Source of the DNA: Lichenibacterium dinghuense
Lineage (GTDB): Bacteria > Pseudomonadota > Alphaproteobacteria > Rhizobiales > Beijerinckiaceae
DNA: 64,000 nucleotides
Direction: 5' to 3'
Assembly: GCF_021730615.1 (NCBI RefSeq)
Contig: NZ_JAJLMN010000001.1
Coordinates: 5,113,501 to 5,177,500, forward strand
Positions 36,437-45,492 of this stretch are shown here, in pieces (the first letter of the stretch is position 1; the number at the start of each line of letters is the position of its first letter). A model generated the notes under the pieces. The model searched no databases. It was given only the letters and a program-made list of their open reading frames with translations, and was not told the DNA's origin. A program made the translations under genes and the position numbers.

Positions 36437-36611
36437 TCCCGGTCGGCTGCGACAGGCCCGCGGCCCTCGGCGAGTCCTCGGCCGAGGCCCTGCGGGCCTG
36501 GTTCGGAAAAGCGGCGCGGCGGCGCGGGCCGGCTTTCGCCTCCGGCCGTCCTCGCCTATGAGGCGGGACACGCATGACGCGGGGTTCCGGCCCCGCCCGA
36601 CCGGGCGCCCC

Positions 36612-37910
36612 ATGTTCGACATCAAATGGATCCGCGACAACCCCGAGGCCTTCGACGCGGGCCGCCGCGCGCGCGGGCTGGAGCCGCTGAGCGCCGCGCT
36701 GCTGTCGCTCGACGACCGCCGGCGCTCAGCGATCGGGCGGTCGCAGGCCGTGCAGGAGCGCCGCAACGCCGCCGCCAAGGAGATCGGCCAGGCGATGGGC
36801 CGCAAGGACCTTGACACCGCCGAACGCCTGAAGGCCGAGGTGGCCGGCCTCAAGGCCGAGGCGCCGGCGCTCGAAGCCGAGGAGCGCGACAGCGCCCGCG
36901 CGCTCGAGGACGCCCTGATGGAGATTCCCAACATACCGCGCGAGGACGTGCCGCTCGGCGCCGACGAGCACGGCAACGTCGAGCAGCACCGCGCCGGCCA
37001 GAAGCCCGGCTTCCCGGACGGCTTCGTGCCGCGCGAGCATTTCGCGCTCGGCGAGGCGCTCGGCCTCATGGACTTCGACGCCGCGGCCAGGATGTCGGGC
37101 GCGCGGTTCGTGGTGCTGAAGGGGACGCTGGCCCGCCTCCACCGCGCGCTCGGCCAGTACATGATCGACATGCACGTCGACCGGCACGGCTACGAGGAGG
37201 TCGACCCGCCCGTGCTGGTGCGCGACGCCGCCATGTACGGCACCGCGCAGCTGCCGAAGTTCCGCGACGACCAGTTCCGCGCCGGCGACGACCATTGGCT
37301 GATCCCCACCGCCGAGGTGCCGCTCACCAACCTCGCCCGCGAGCGCGTCATCGACGAGCGCGAACTGCCGATGCGCTTCACGGCGCTGACCAACTGCTTT
37401 CGCGCGGAAGCCGGCTCGGCCGGCCGCGACACGCGCGGCATGATCCGCCAGCACCAGTTCGCCAAGGTCGAGATGGTGTCGGTCACGGCGCCCGAAGCCT
37501 CGGACGAGGAGCACGAGCGCATGACGCGCGCGGCCGAGGACGTGCTGGAGGGGCTCGGCCTGCACTACCGCCGAATGCTGCTCTGCACGGGCGACATGGG
37601 CTTCGCGTCGCGCAAGACCTTCGACCTCGAAGTCTGGCTGCCGGGGCAGGGCGCCTTCCGCGAGATCTCGTCCTGCTCGACCTGCGGCGATTTCCAGGCG
37701 CGGCGCATGGAGGCGCGCTACCGGCCCGCGGGCGCCAAGAACACGCGGTTCGTCCACACGCTCAACGGCTCGGGCGTCGCGGTCGGCCGCGCGCTGGTGG
37801 CCGTCATGGAAAACTATCAGGACCCGGACGGCACCATAGCGGTGCCGGAGGTGTTGCGACCCTACATGGGCGGCCTCGACCGGATCGGGCCGGCGAAGGG
37901 CAGGACTTGA
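36612..37910 (+). CDS. serS: Seryl-tRNA synthetase
   Basis: A 432-residue class II synthetase that charges tRNA-Ser and tRNA-Sec. [17 protein letters not shown] begins the family's coiled-coil arm (about residues 30-105). Motif 2 is seen in [20 protein letters not shown] and motif 3 in [19 protein letters not shown]. The ATG at 36612 gives the normal start. Its stop overlaps the surE ATG by one base (TGATG), coupling the two. Confidence 0.96.
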   Translation: MFDIKWIRDNPEAFDAGRRARGLEPLSAALLSLDDRRRSAIGRSQAVQERRNAAAKEIGQAMGRKDLDTAERLKAEVAGLKAEAPALEAEERDSARALEDALMEIPNIPREDVPLGADEHGNVEQHRAGQKPGFPDGFVPREHFALGEALGLMDFDAAARMSGARFVVLKGTLARLHRALGQYMIDMHVDRHGYEEVDPPVLVRDAAMYGTAQLPKFRDDQFRAGDDHWLIPTAEVPLTNLARERVIDERELPMRFTALTNCFRAEAGSAGRDTRGMIRQHQFAKVEMVSVTAPEASDEEHERMTRAAEDVLEGLGLHYRRMLLCTGDMGFASRKTFDLEVWLPGQGAFREISSCSTCGDFQARRMEARYRPAGAKNTRFVHTLNGSGVAVGRALVAVMENYQDPDGTIAVPEVLRPYMGGLDRIGPAKGRT

Positions 37911-38674
37911 TGCGCATCCTCATCACCAACGACGACGGCATCCACGCGCCGGGGCTCGCCGTGCTGGAGCGCGTGGCGCGCGGACTCAGCGACGACGTGG
38001 TCGTCGTCGCGCCCGAGACCGACCAGTCCGGCGTCGCGCATTCCCTGTCGCTGAACGACCCGCTGCGGCTGCGCGAGGTGTCGGAGGACCGCTACGCCGT
38101 GCGGGGGACGCCGACCGACTGCGTGATCATGGCGGTCAACTCCATCCTGAAGGACCGCAAGCCGGACCTGATCCTGTCCGGCATCAACCGCGGCCAGAAC
38201 GTCGCCGAGGATGTGACCTATTCGGGCACGATCGCGGCCGCCATGGAGGGCACGCTGCTCGGCGTGGCGTCCCTGGCGCTGAGCCAGGCCTACGGGCCGG
38301 TGTCGGGCCGGCAGAACCCGCACTGGGACTGCGGCGAGCACCACGCGGCCGACGTCGTGCGGCAGGTGCTCGACGCCGGCATCCCGCGCGGCACGCTGGT
38401 CAACGTCAACTTCCCGGACTGCGCGCCCGGCGAGGTGGCGGGCATCGAGGTGACGCGGCAGGGCGCGCGCGACACGGCGCTGATGCAGGTGCACGAGCGC
38501 GAGGACGGCCGCGGCAACCCCTACTATTGGATCGGCTTCGCGCGCGGCAAGTTCACGCCGGTCGAGGGCTCCGACCTCGAAGCCCTGCGCAACCGGCGCA
38601 TCTCGGTCACGCCGCTGCGCCTCGACCTCACCGACCGCGACACGCACGAGCGCTACGCGAAGCTCTTCGGCTGA
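37910..38674 (+). CDS. surE: 5'/3'-nucleotidase SurE
   Basis: A 254-residue metal-dependent nucleotidase that survives stationary phase and acts on nucleoside monophosphates. [16 protein letters not shown] carries the metal-binding Asp pair, and SGINRGQNVAEDVTYSGTIAAA the conserved Asn/Ser sites. It is followed by pcm and an nlpD-type gene, the classical surE-pcm-nlpD order. A hairpin ten bases past the stop separates it from pcm. Confidence 0.95.
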   Translation: MRILITNDDGIHAPGLAVLERVARGLSDDVVVVAPETDQSGVAHSLSLNDPLRLREVSEDRYAVRGTPTDCVIMAVNSILKDRKPDLILSGINRGQNVAEDVTYSGTIAAAMEGTLLGVASLALSQAYGPVSGRQNPHWDCGEHHAADVVRQVLDAGIPRGTLVNVNFPDCAPGEVAGIEVTRQGARDTALMQVHEREDGRGNPYYWIGFARGKFTPVEGSDLEALRNRRISVTPLRLDLTDRDTHERYAKLFG

Positions 38675-38683
38675 ACGCGGGAT

Positions 38684-38703
38684 CGAAGGGCTTCGGCCCT
38701 TTC
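38684..38703 (+). terminator. surE terminator with TTCG loop
   Basis: AAGGGC-TTCG-GCCCTT stem-loop (38686-38701) with flanking near-pairs, followed by TTTCGC, nine bases after the surE stop. The ultrastable TTCG loop and T-rich exit suggest partial or full termination before pcm. Confidence 0.6.
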
Positions 38704-38747
38704 GCGGCGGCGGGCAGGGCCCCGCGACGGCATCACGGACCACGAGC

Positions 38748-39395
38748 ATGACGGCGGACAGCCTCGAAGCCAAGGCCGCGTTCCTGTTCGGCCTGCGCGA
38801 GCGCGGCATCCGCGACCTCGCGGTGCTGCGCGCGCTCGAAGCCGTGCCGCGCGAGGCCTTCGTGCCGCACCGCTACGCCGACCTCGCGGCGCGGAACATC
38901 GCGCTGCCGCTCGCCTGCGGCCAGGTCCAGTCCGAGCCCGCGCTGATCGCCCGCATGCTGGAAGCGCTGGCCGTCCGCCCGGCGCATCGCGTGCTGGAGG
39001 TCGGGTCCGGCTCGGGCTACGCCGCGGCGCTGCTGGGCCGCCTCGGCGGCGAAGTGCTGGGCGTCGAGCGATTCCGCACACTGGCGCAGGCCGCCGGCGC
39101 GCGGCTGGCGACGCTCGGCGTCACCGGCTGCTCGGTGGTCTGGGGCGACGGCCTCGCGGTGCCGCCCGCGCGCGGTCCGTTCGACCGCATCCTGGTGCAC
39201 GGCGCCCTGCCGGCCGTGCCGGACGAGCTCGCGCGGCTGCTCAGGCCGGACGGCACGATCGTCTTCGCGACGACCGTGTCCGGCGTGCAACAGGTCGTGC
39301 GCGGACGCCGCTCCGACGAGGGGATCTGGAGCCTCACCCCGGTCGCTCCCTCGCGCCTGCGGCCTCTCTACGACGGCCCTTCCGCGTTGCTGTGA
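38748..39395 (+). CDS. pcm: Protein-L-isoaspartate O-methyltransferase
   Basis: A 215-residue SAM-dependent methyltransferase that repairs isoaspartyl residues. The SAM site is HRVLEVGSGSGYAAALLG; upstream PREAFVPHRYADLAARNIALPL and QSEPALIARMLEAL match the family's substrate region; FDRILVHGALPAVPDEL follows. Length is normal. Position after surE supports it. The substrate-recognition segment reads QSEP rather than the common SQP, a small variation. Confidence 0.92.
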   Translation: MTADSLEAKAAFLFGLRERGIRDLAVLRALEAVPREAFVPHRYADLAARNIALPLACGQVQSEPALIARMLEALAVRPAHRVLEVGSGSGYAAALLGRLGGEVLGVERFRTLAQAAGARLATLGVTGCSVVWGDGLAVPPARGPFDRILVHGALPAVPDELARLLRPDGTIVFATTVSGVQQVVRGRRSDEGIWSLTPVAPSRLRPLYDGPSALL

Positions 39396-39454
39396 GGGCG
39401 GCCGGGCTCCGGCCGTTCATGTTCCCGGCGGAAACACGGCACCGCGATTCATCT

Positions 39455-39470
39455 TAAACCGCGCCTTAAC
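39455..39470 (+). promoter_or_regulatory. CtrA-box-like site upstream of the LytM-factor gene
   Basis: TAAA, seven bases, TTAAC: one mismatch from TTAA-N7-TTAAC. It lies 54 bases before the ATG at 39525. The second half-site and its flank (GCCTTAACC) are identical to the ftsE and tolQ sites. Confidence 0.35.
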
Positions 39471-39524
39471 CGGCCTCCCTCTACATGGACTCCACTGAGC
39501 CCGCGTTGAGTGGATGATCCGCTG

Positions 39525-41165
39525 ATGAGTAAGCTGTTGACGCCCGGCAACGGGCGGATCGTCCTCCAGATCTGCGCCGTGACCGCGGTGGCGGCCCTGA
39601 TGAGCGGCTGCTCGGCCGATTCCACCCGGTTCGGCGACGCCTTCGGCAATCCGTTCTCGACCGGCTCGATCCCGCCCAAGCCCAAGAAGGTCGCCCACGC
39701 GTCCCCGTCGCTCGGCACCGGCCGCACGCCGCCCGTCACCGCCTCGGCGCTGCCGCCGTCGAGCCACGTCGCCACGGCGTCGACGTTCCGCGCGCCGGCC
39801 GCCGTGTCGCGCGAGACCACGGGCTCGATCCCCTCGTCCACGCCGGTCAAGGGCGCGTCATTCGGCGGCTGGACCGGGCAGGGCGGCGCTTCCGTGCAGG
39901 TCGGCGCGGGCGATTCGGCCGCCGTGCTGGCCCAGCGCTACGGCGTGCCGGAGAACGTGCTGCTGCAGACCAACAACCTGCATGCCGCGAGCGAGGTGCG
40001 GCCCGGCACCACGATCGTGATCCCGATCTACAACGCCGTCTCCAGCCCGGCGGGCGCCGCCAAGGTCGCCCAGGCTCCCGTGCGCTCCGAGCCGGTCGAG
40101 CCCGAGGAGCACGTCGCCCCGGTGAAGACCGTGCCGGCCCACGTCGCCAAGGCCGAGCCGGAGGAGGAGGCCGCCGAGCCGCCCCGCAAGCCCGGCGCGC
40201 TGCCCTTCAAGGTCGAGAAGCCCGCGACCCTGGCCGAGCGCAACGCCGAAGCGCAGCGCATCGTGGCGACCCAGCGCGCGGCAGACAAGGCCGCCGCCGA
40301 GAAGCTCGCCGCAGCCCAGAAGGCCGCGGAAGCGCAGAAGGCGGCCGAAGCCCGCAAGGCCGAGGCGGCCGCGAAGATCGCCGCCGCACAGGCCGCGGCC
40401 GAGAAGGCCAAGGCCGACGCCGCCGCGCGCAAGCTCGCCAGCAAGGCCGCGCCGCGCGTGGACGCCAAGGCCGCCGCCGCCCAGAAGGCCGAGGCCGCGA
40501 AGGTGGCCGCCGCCGAGAAGGCCGCCGCGGCCCAGAAGGTCGCCGCGGACCGCGAGGCCGCCAAGGCCAAGGTCGCCGCGGCCAAGTCGGCCGCCGATGC
40601 CGCGAAGACGGCCGCCGCCGCGGCCAAGGCCGCCAAGATCGCGGCCGCCAAGCCGGAGCCCGCTCCGGCGCCGGCCAAGCCCGAGCAGGTCGCCGCCGTC
40701 GAGAAGAAGGTCGACGCGACGCCGACCGCCACCGTGCCGCCTGCCGCCGCGGCGGCCCCGGCCGCAGCCCCCGTGGTCGCCGACGCGGGCGGCCCCGAGT
40801 TCCGCTGGCCGGCCCGCGGCCGCATCATCGCCGGCTTCAAGGGCGGCGCCGGCGGCAACGACGGCATCAACATCGCGGTGCCCGAAGGCACGGCCGTCAA
40901 GGCGGCCGAGGGCGGGGTCGTGGCCTATGCGGGGAACGAGCTCAAGGGCTACGGCAACCTCGTGCTGATCCGCCACCCGAACGGTTACGTCACCGCCTAC
41001 GCCAACAACGGCGAGATCGACGTCAAGCGCGGCGCCACCGTGAAGCGCGGCGACGTGATCGCCAAGTCGGGCCAGAGCGGCAACGTGTCCTCGCCGCAGC
41101 TCCACTTCGAGGTGCGCAAGGGTTCGACCCCGGTCGACCCGACGGGCATGCTGGCCGGGACTTGA
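39525..41165 (+). CDS. LysM/degenerate M23 (LytM) envelope factor, NlpD-like
   Basis: A 546-residue lipoprotein-like protein (MSKLLTPGNG..., lipobox near MSGC). It has a LysM domain (about 125-170: AVLAQRYGVPENVLLQTNNL, TTIVIP). A long helical Ala/Lys/Glu/Gln region (about 220-390) leads to a C-terminal M23 domain (FRWPARGRIIAGF to LHFEVRKGSTPVDP). The M23 metal ligands are lost: HxxxD is NDGIN, YAH is YAN and HLH is QLH. It cannot be a hydrolase and is probably an amidase activator, as NlpD/EnvC are. GTG 39510 is an alternative start. Confidence 0.85.
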   Translation: MSKLLTPGNGRIVLQICAVTAVAALMSGCSADSTRFGDAFGNPFSTGSIPPKPKKVAHASPSLGTGRTPPVTASALPPSSHVATASTFRAPAAVSRETTGSIPSSTPVKGASFGGWTGQGGASVQVGAGDSAAVLAQRYGVPENVLLQTNNLHAASEVRPGTTIVIPIYNAVSSPAGAAKVAQAPVRSEPVEPEEHVAPVKTVPAHVAKAEPEEEAAEPPRKPGALPFKVEKPATLAERNAEAQRIVATQRAADKAAAEKLAAAQKAAEAQKAAEARKAEAAAKIAAAQAAAEKAKADAAARKLASKAAPRVDAKAAAAQKAEAAKVAAAEKAAAAQKVAADREAAKAKVAAAKSAADAAKTAAAAAKAAKIAAAKPEPAPAPAKPEQVAAVEKKVDATPTATVPPAAAAAPAAAPVVADAGGPEFRWPARGRIIAGFKGGAGGNDGINIAVPEGTAVKAAEGGVVAYAGNELKGYGNLVLIRHPNGYVTAYANNGEIDVKRGATVKRGDVIAKSGQSGNVSSPQLHFEVRKGSTPVDPTGMLAGT

Positions 41166-41201
41166 GAGCGGGCTCGGCGCGAGCGAGCCTCACCGAGACA
41201 C

Positions 41202-41237
41202 GGCCGGCACACCCCCGCCTCCGCGGGCGTGCCGGCC
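41202..41237 (+). terminator. Terminator after the LytM-factor gene
   Basis: An inverted repeat with a nine-base-pair stem (GGCCGGCAC at 41202-41210 with GTGCCGGCC at 41229-41237) and an 18-base loop, 36 bases past the stop at 41165. No T-tract is visible. Confidence 0.45.
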
Positions 41238-41282
41238 AGCCAAGCCGCCCAGCCGCGAGACACTGTTGGGCGTGCGATCGAC

Positions 41283-41314
41283 GAGCGGCGGGTCCCAAGA
41301 CAGGCCCGCCGCTC
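41283..41314. terminator. Hairpin between convergent genes
   Basis: A ten-base-pair stem (GAGCGGCGGG with CCCGCCGCTC) and a 12-base loop in the gap between the LytM-factor gene and the PagL-type gene, followed by TTCG. It may stop transcription from either side. Confidence 0.5.
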
Positions 41315-41363
41315 TTCGATGTCGACCGAGATCCGGCGGATGCCGGCAGCGGCGCGACCGCCG

Positions 41364-41981
41364 CTAGAAGACGTAGCCGACCCGGCCGCCGATCGCCGTG
41401 ATGCCCTCGTTGTGGGCGCAGAGCCCGGCGTTGGAGGCGTGCTCGGCGAAGGCCATCAGGTTCCAATGGTCGTCGAGGTGGTAGCCGAGCGAGGCCGATT
41501 CGCGGAAGTTCGCCACGCAGCCGACGCGGATGTCCGTGTTGCCCTTCGGGAAGACGAGGCTCGTGTTGCCGTCGTTGAGGTCGCCGCCGAAGCCGAGCTC
41601 GCCGAAGAAGCGGCCGTAGATCGGGAACTGCCAGGTCACGCCGCCGTAGACGTCGCTGGTGCGGCCGGAGGTGTTCAGGTTTCCGCCGAGGTGGAAGCGC
41701 GGGATCAGGTAGTCCCAGGCGCCCTGCAGGTGGTACACCTTGCTGAACAGGACCTCGCCGTTGACGTCGACGGTGCCGAACTCGTGCTCGTCGACGCCGT
41801 GCGCCAGCACGCCGAACCGCGCCTCCGACAGGATGCCGTAGGGGCTCGGCGCCTCGACCGGGGCCGCCACGAAGGTCGGCAGCGGCGCGGGAGCGGCGGG
41901 CAGGTCGGAGGCGAAGGCCGGTGCGGACCCGCAGACCAGGGCGGCCGCGGCGACGGCCCGCCCGATTCGGCTCAACATCAT
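41364..41981 (-). CDS. PagL-like lipid A 3-O-deacylase
   Basis: A 205-residue outer-membrane beta-barrel protein with a signal peptide (RAVAAAALVCGSAPAFA). The C-terminal part carries EHASNAGL with H181 and S183 and a Glu at 192, which match the His-Ser-Glu catalytic triad of PagL. The sequence ends in Phe, the barrel-assembly signal. PagL removes the 3-position acyl chain of lipid A and lowers endotoxicity. No lipid A genes are adjacent. The triad assignment is by pattern. Confidence 0.82.
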   Translation of the reverse strand: MMLSRIGRAVAAAALVCGSAPAFASDLPAAPAPLPTFVAAPVEAPSPYGILSEARFGVLAHGVDEHEFGTVDVNGEVLFSKVYHLQGAWDYLIPRFHLGGNLNTSGRTSDVYGGVTWQFPIYGRFFGELGFGGDLNDGNTSLVFPKGNTDIRVGCVANFRESASLGYHLDDHWNLMAFAEHASNAGLCAHNEGITAIGGRVGYVF

Positions 41982-42036
41982 GGGTGGATCGTGCTCCGCG
42001 GGGTCGAAATCCGGTGAAAGGATGGCGAGCGGGACC

Positions 42037-42918
42037 TTAGGTTTGGGGTAGGGGCTTGTCCAGGCGGCCGGCCAGGTCCTGGATGAATTGCCAGGCAGTG
42101 CGTCCTGAACGCGACGCTCGCGTGGTCGACCATTCCAGCGCTTCGGGCGCGAGGGCAGCGCGGTCGAGGCCGAGCGCGAAATGCTCCGCGTAGCCCTGCA
42201 CCATGTCGAGATACTCGTCCTGCGAGCATTTGTGGAAGCCGAGCCACAGGCCGAAGCGGTCGGACAGCGACACCTTTTCCTCGACGGCCTCGCCGGGGTT
42301 GATGGCGGTGGCGCGCTCGTTGTCCATCATGTCACGCGGCATCAGGTGCCGTCGGTTGGAGGTGGCGTAGAACAGCACGTTGGCGGGCCGGCCCTCGATG
42401 CCGCCCTCCAACACCGCCTTCAGGGACTTGTAGGTCGTGTCGTCCGAGTCGAACGACAGGTCGTCGCAGAACAGCACGAAGGGGTAGCGGCTGTCCCGCA
42501 GCAGGCCCATCAGGGCCGGCAGCCCGTCGATGTCCTCGCGATGGATCTCGACGAGCTTGAGCCGCGGCGCGCCCGCCGGCCGCTCGGCGTTGACGGTCGC
42601 CTGCGCGGCCTTGACGAGCGACGACTTGCCCATGCCGCGCGCGCCCCACAGGAGCGCGTTGTTGGCCGGCAGGCCGCGGGCGAAGCGGCGGGTGTTGTCG
42701 AGAAGCTGGTCGCGCACGCGGTCGATGCCGCGCAGCAGCGCGACGTCGACGCGGCTGACCCGCGGCACCGGCGCCAGCGAGCCGGCTGCGGACCACACGA
42801 AGGCGTCGGCGGCGTCGAAGTCCGGCCGCGCCGGGCCCGCCGGGGCGAGGCGCTCCAGCGCGAGGGCGATGCGTTCGAGGAGCGCCGCCGTGGCGGCGTC
42901 GGACGGGATCGGGGCCAT
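42037..42918 (-). CDS. DUF815-family AAA+ ATPase
   Basis: A 293-residue ATPase of the DUF815 family. It has an N-terminal helical part, then LLWGARGMGKSSLVKAAQ (Walker A), a Walker B region near FVLFCDDLSFD, a sensor-type NVLFYATSNRRHLMP, and DRFGLWLGFHKCSQDEYLDMV. Members are widespread in alpha- and betaproteobacteria, often annotated only as ATP-binding proteins; the target is unknown. It is leftward, with the start chosen at ATG 42918. The sequence is complete. Confidence 0.9.
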   Translation of the reverse strand: MAPIPSDAATAALLERIALALERLAPAGPARPDFDAADAFVWSAAGSLAPVPRVSRVDVALLRGIDRVRDQLLDNTRRFARGLPANNALLWGARGMGKSSLVKAAQATVNAERPAGAPRLKLVEIHREDIDGLPALMGLLRDSRYPFVLFCDDLSFDSDDTTYKSLKAVLEGGIEGRPANVLFYATSNRRHLMPRDMMDNERATAINPGEAVEEKVSLSDRFGLWLGFHKCSQDEYLDMVQGYAEHFALGLDRAALAPEALEWSTTRASRSGRTAWQFIQDLAGRLDKPLPQT

Positions 42919-43002
42919 GGCGGCCTCCTTGTCTCGGAAGGGTCGGCCGGCTTCTGCTGAGCGCCGCCGCGCCTTGTCAAGGCGGGCCGACCCTTCGGAG
43001 CG

Positions 43003-43284
43003 TCAGCGCACGAAGCGGCAGATGCCCCGGATGCGGGTGCGGCCGGGCGGGCAGCCGCGCGGCGCGCCGGTCCGGAAATAGCGGAGGCGGCCGCGCCAGC
43101 CCCGGTTCAGGCGGCAACCGCCGAAGAGGCCCCGGTGTTCGCCGAAGCCGCAGCCGCCGCGCACCTGCACGAGCGGCGCGGCACCCTCGACCGACGACAG
43201 GCCGGCGACCGGCATGGCTTCCGCGCCGCCCGCGGCGATCAGGCCCGCGGCCGCGGCGGCGATGAACAAAGCTTTCAGCCTCAT
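43003..43284 (-). CDS. Small exported GCG/CRPN-type protein
   Basis: A 93-residue protein with a signal peptide (LKALFIAAAAAGLIAAGGAEA) and a mature part built on GCGFGEHRGLFGGCRLNRG and a second GCPPG-CRF pair. This is the GCG-CRPN prefix arrangement seen in many small secreted Methylobacterium and Bradyrhizobium proteins of unknown role. The four cysteines probably form disulfides in the periplasm. ATG 43284 is taken from the signal peptide; a longer upstream frame is not hydrophobic. Confidence 0.72.
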   Translation of the reverse strand: MRLKALFIAAAAAGLIAAGGAEAMPVAGLSSVEGAAPLVQVRGGCGFGEHRGLFGGCRLNRGWRGRLRYFRTGAPRGCPPGRTRIRGICRFVR

Positions 43285-43489
43285 GGCGTCCCTTCCTGCA
43301 ACCGGCTCGGCCCACCGCCGGCCTTTCCGCCGAACCGGGGGGCCCGTCGAAGGTTCCGGGCGGGAGCGCGACGCTCCCAAGGGGGCACAGGCGCGTCACC
43401 GTCGCGCCATTGCTCCAGCGCCCGCGCGGGTCTAAGACGCGGGCCAGCCGCGGCCAGGGGTGTCCCGACGCGACCCATGGAGACTCCGC

Positions 43490-43843
43490 GTGTTCATCAC
43501 CCCTGCCTATGCCCAGGCCGCCGGCGCCTTCGGCGGCGGCTCCGACGTGTTCCTCCAGGTCGCGCCCTTCGCGGCCATCCTGGTCATCATGTATTTCCTG
43601 CTGCTGCGCCCGCAGCAGAAGAAGCAGAAGCTCCACAGCGAGATGATCGCCGCCGTGCGCCGCGGCGACACGGTGGTGACCGCCGGCGGCCTCATCGGCA
43701 AGGTGACTAAGTCGACGGACGCCACCGAGGTGGAGGTCGAGATCGCCGCCAACGTCCGCGTCCGGATCGCCCGCGCCATGATCACGGAGGTCCGCGCCAA
43801 AGGCGAGCCCGTGAAGGACGCGCCGGCCGCGGCCAAGGTTTGA
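43490..43843 (+). CDS. yajC: Sec translocase accessory subunit YajC
   Basis: A 117-residue single-span membrane protein that forms the SecDF-YajC complex. The GTG at 43490 starts FITPAYAQAAG, the usual alphaproteobacterial N-terminus, with GGAG seven bases before it. The membrane helix is APFAAILVIMYFLLLRPQQKK, then a beta domain RGDTVVTAGGLIGKVTK. It precedes secD by 49 bases in the normal order. Confidence 0.94.
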   Translation: MFITPAYAQAAGAFGGGSDVFLQVAPFAAILVIMYFLLLRPQQKKQKLHSEMIAAVRRGDTVVTAGGLIGKVTKSTDATEVEVEIAANVRVRIARAMITEVRAKGEPVKDAPAAAKV

Positions 43844-43892
43844 CCCGGAGCGCCGCCTCCGGCGCTCCTCGCCAGAACGAAGAACACAAGCC

Positions 43893-45479
43893 ATGATGCG
43901 TTTCGCGACCTGGAAAGTCGTCACGATCCTCCTCGGCACGCTGGTCGCGGCCCTCATCGTGCTGCCGAGCCTCTTGTCGCCCGGGGCGCGGGCGGAGCTC
44001 GACCGCTACCTGCCGGGCCCGGCCAAGACCATCGTGCTCGGCCTCGACCTTCAGGGCGGCGCCCACCTTCTGCTCGAGGTCGACACGGCGTCGCTGACCA
44101 AGACGTCGGTCGACAACCTCCGCGACGACGCGCGCCGCCTCCTGCGCGACAACAACGTCAAGCTGGCGGGCGGCATCGGCGTGCAGAGCCGCGGCATCCA
44201 GTTCCGCGTGCCGGACGCGGCCGAGCGCGCCAAGATCGTCGGCGCGCTCGACAACGCGTCGCGCTCGCTCGGCGCTTCGCTCACCGGCGCCGTGCAGGAC
44301 TACACCGTCACGGACAGCGGCGACGGCCTCGTCCAGGTGCAGCTCACCGACGCCGGCATCGCCAACAAGGTGCACCGCGCGGTCGACCAGTCGATCGAGG
44401 TGCTGCGCCGCCGCATCGACGAGTCGGGCACCAAGGAGCCGACGATCCAGCGCCAGGGCAACGACCGCATCGTGGTCGAGGTGCCGGGGCTGCAGGACAC
44501 GCAGCACCTGAAGGACCTGCTCGGCACGACCGCCAAGCTGGAGTTCCGCCTCGACGCCGAGCCCGGCGACAGCCCCGCCGACGTCGAGAACCTGCCCTTC
44601 TACAAGAACAGCGAGCCCGGCACCCTGCCGATCCAGAAGCGCGTGATCGTGGACGGCGCCGACCTCACCAACGCCCAGCCCTCCTTCGACCAGCAGGGCC
44701 GGCCCGAGGTGAGCTTCCAGTTCAACATGCGCGGCGGCCAAGCCTTCGGCCAGGCGACCGCCGCCAACGTCGGCAAGCCCTTCGCGGTGGTGCTGGACAA
44801 CCAGATCGTCACCAACCCGGTGATCCAGACGCCCATCCTCGGCGGCTCGGGCGTCATCACGGGCCGCTACACGATCCAGCAGGCCAACGACCTCGCCGTG
44901 CTGCTGCGCGCCGGCGCGCTGCCGGCCAAGCTCACCGTGGTGGAGGAGCGCACGGTCGGCCCCGGCCTCGGCCAGGACTCGATCGACGCCGGCGAGCGCG
45001 CCGCGCTGGTGGCCGGCGTGTTGGTGGTCGGCTACATGCTGCTGACCTACGGCGTATTCGGCGTCTTCGCCGACATCGCGCTTGCGGTGCACATCATGCT
45101 GATCTTCGCCGCCATGGTGCTGCTCGGCGCCACGCTGACGCTCCCCGGCATCGCCGGCATCGTGCTCACCATCGGCATGGCGGTGGACGCCAACGTGCTG
45201 ATCTACGAGCGCATTCGCGAGGAGAACCACGCCGGCCGCTCGGTGATCGCCTCGCTGGATTCCGGCTTCAAGCGCGCCTTCGCGACCATCGTCGACTCCA
45301 ACGTCACCCTGTTCGTCGCGGCGCTGATCCTCTACCTCTTCGGCTCCGGCCCGGTGCGCGGCTTCGCCGTGTCGCTCGGCCTCGGCATCCTGACCTCCAT
45401 CGTCACCGCCGTGACCATGACCCGCATGATGATCGCCCTGTGGTACCGGGCCAAGCGCCCGCAGCGCCTGCCGATCTGA
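43893..45479 (+). CDS. secD: Protein export membrane protein SecD
   Basis: A 528-residue membrane protein that, with SecF, uses the proton gradient to pull exported proteins across the inner membrane. The first membrane segment is near the N-terminus, then the periplasmic P1 domain with LGLDLQGGAHLLLEV and VQVQLTDAGIANKVHRAVDQSIEVLRRRIDE. Five C-terminal segments follow, with TIGMAVDANVLIYERIREE, the conserved motif of segment four. It is followed after 13 bases by secF. Confidence 0.97.
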   Translation: MMRFATWKVVTILLGTLVAALIVLPSLLSPGARAELDRYLPGPAKTIVLGLDLQGGAHLLLEVDTASLTKTSVDNLRDDARRLLRDNNVKLAGGIGVQSRGIQFRVPDAAERAKIVGALDNASRSLGASLTGAVQDYTVTDSGDGLVQVQLTDAGIANKVHRAVDQSIEVLRRRIDESGTKEPTIQRQGNDRIVVEVPGLQDTQHLKDLLGTTAKLEFRLDAEPGDSPADVENLPFYKNSEPGTLPIQKRVIVDGADLTNAQPSFDQQGRPEVSFQFNMRGGQAFGQATAANVGKPFAVVLDNQIVTNPVIQTPILGGSGVITGRYTIQQANDLAVLLRAGALPAKLTVVEERTVGPGLGQDSIDAGERAALVAGVLVVGYMLLTYGVFGVFADIALAVHIMLIFAAMVLLGATLTLPGIAGIVLTIGMAVDANVLIYERIREENHAGRSVIASLDSGFKRAFATIVDSNVTLFVAALILYLFGSGPVRGFAVSLGLGILTSIVTAVTMTRMMIALWYRAKRPQRLPI

Positions 45480-45492
45480 GAGAGCAACGCCG

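Noticed and set aside
39454-39469. TTAA-N8-TTAA reading of the site before the LytM-factor gene
   Set aside because: The CtrA box needs seven bases between halves; I kept the TAAA-N7-TTAAC reading at 39455 instead, as a one-mismatch site.
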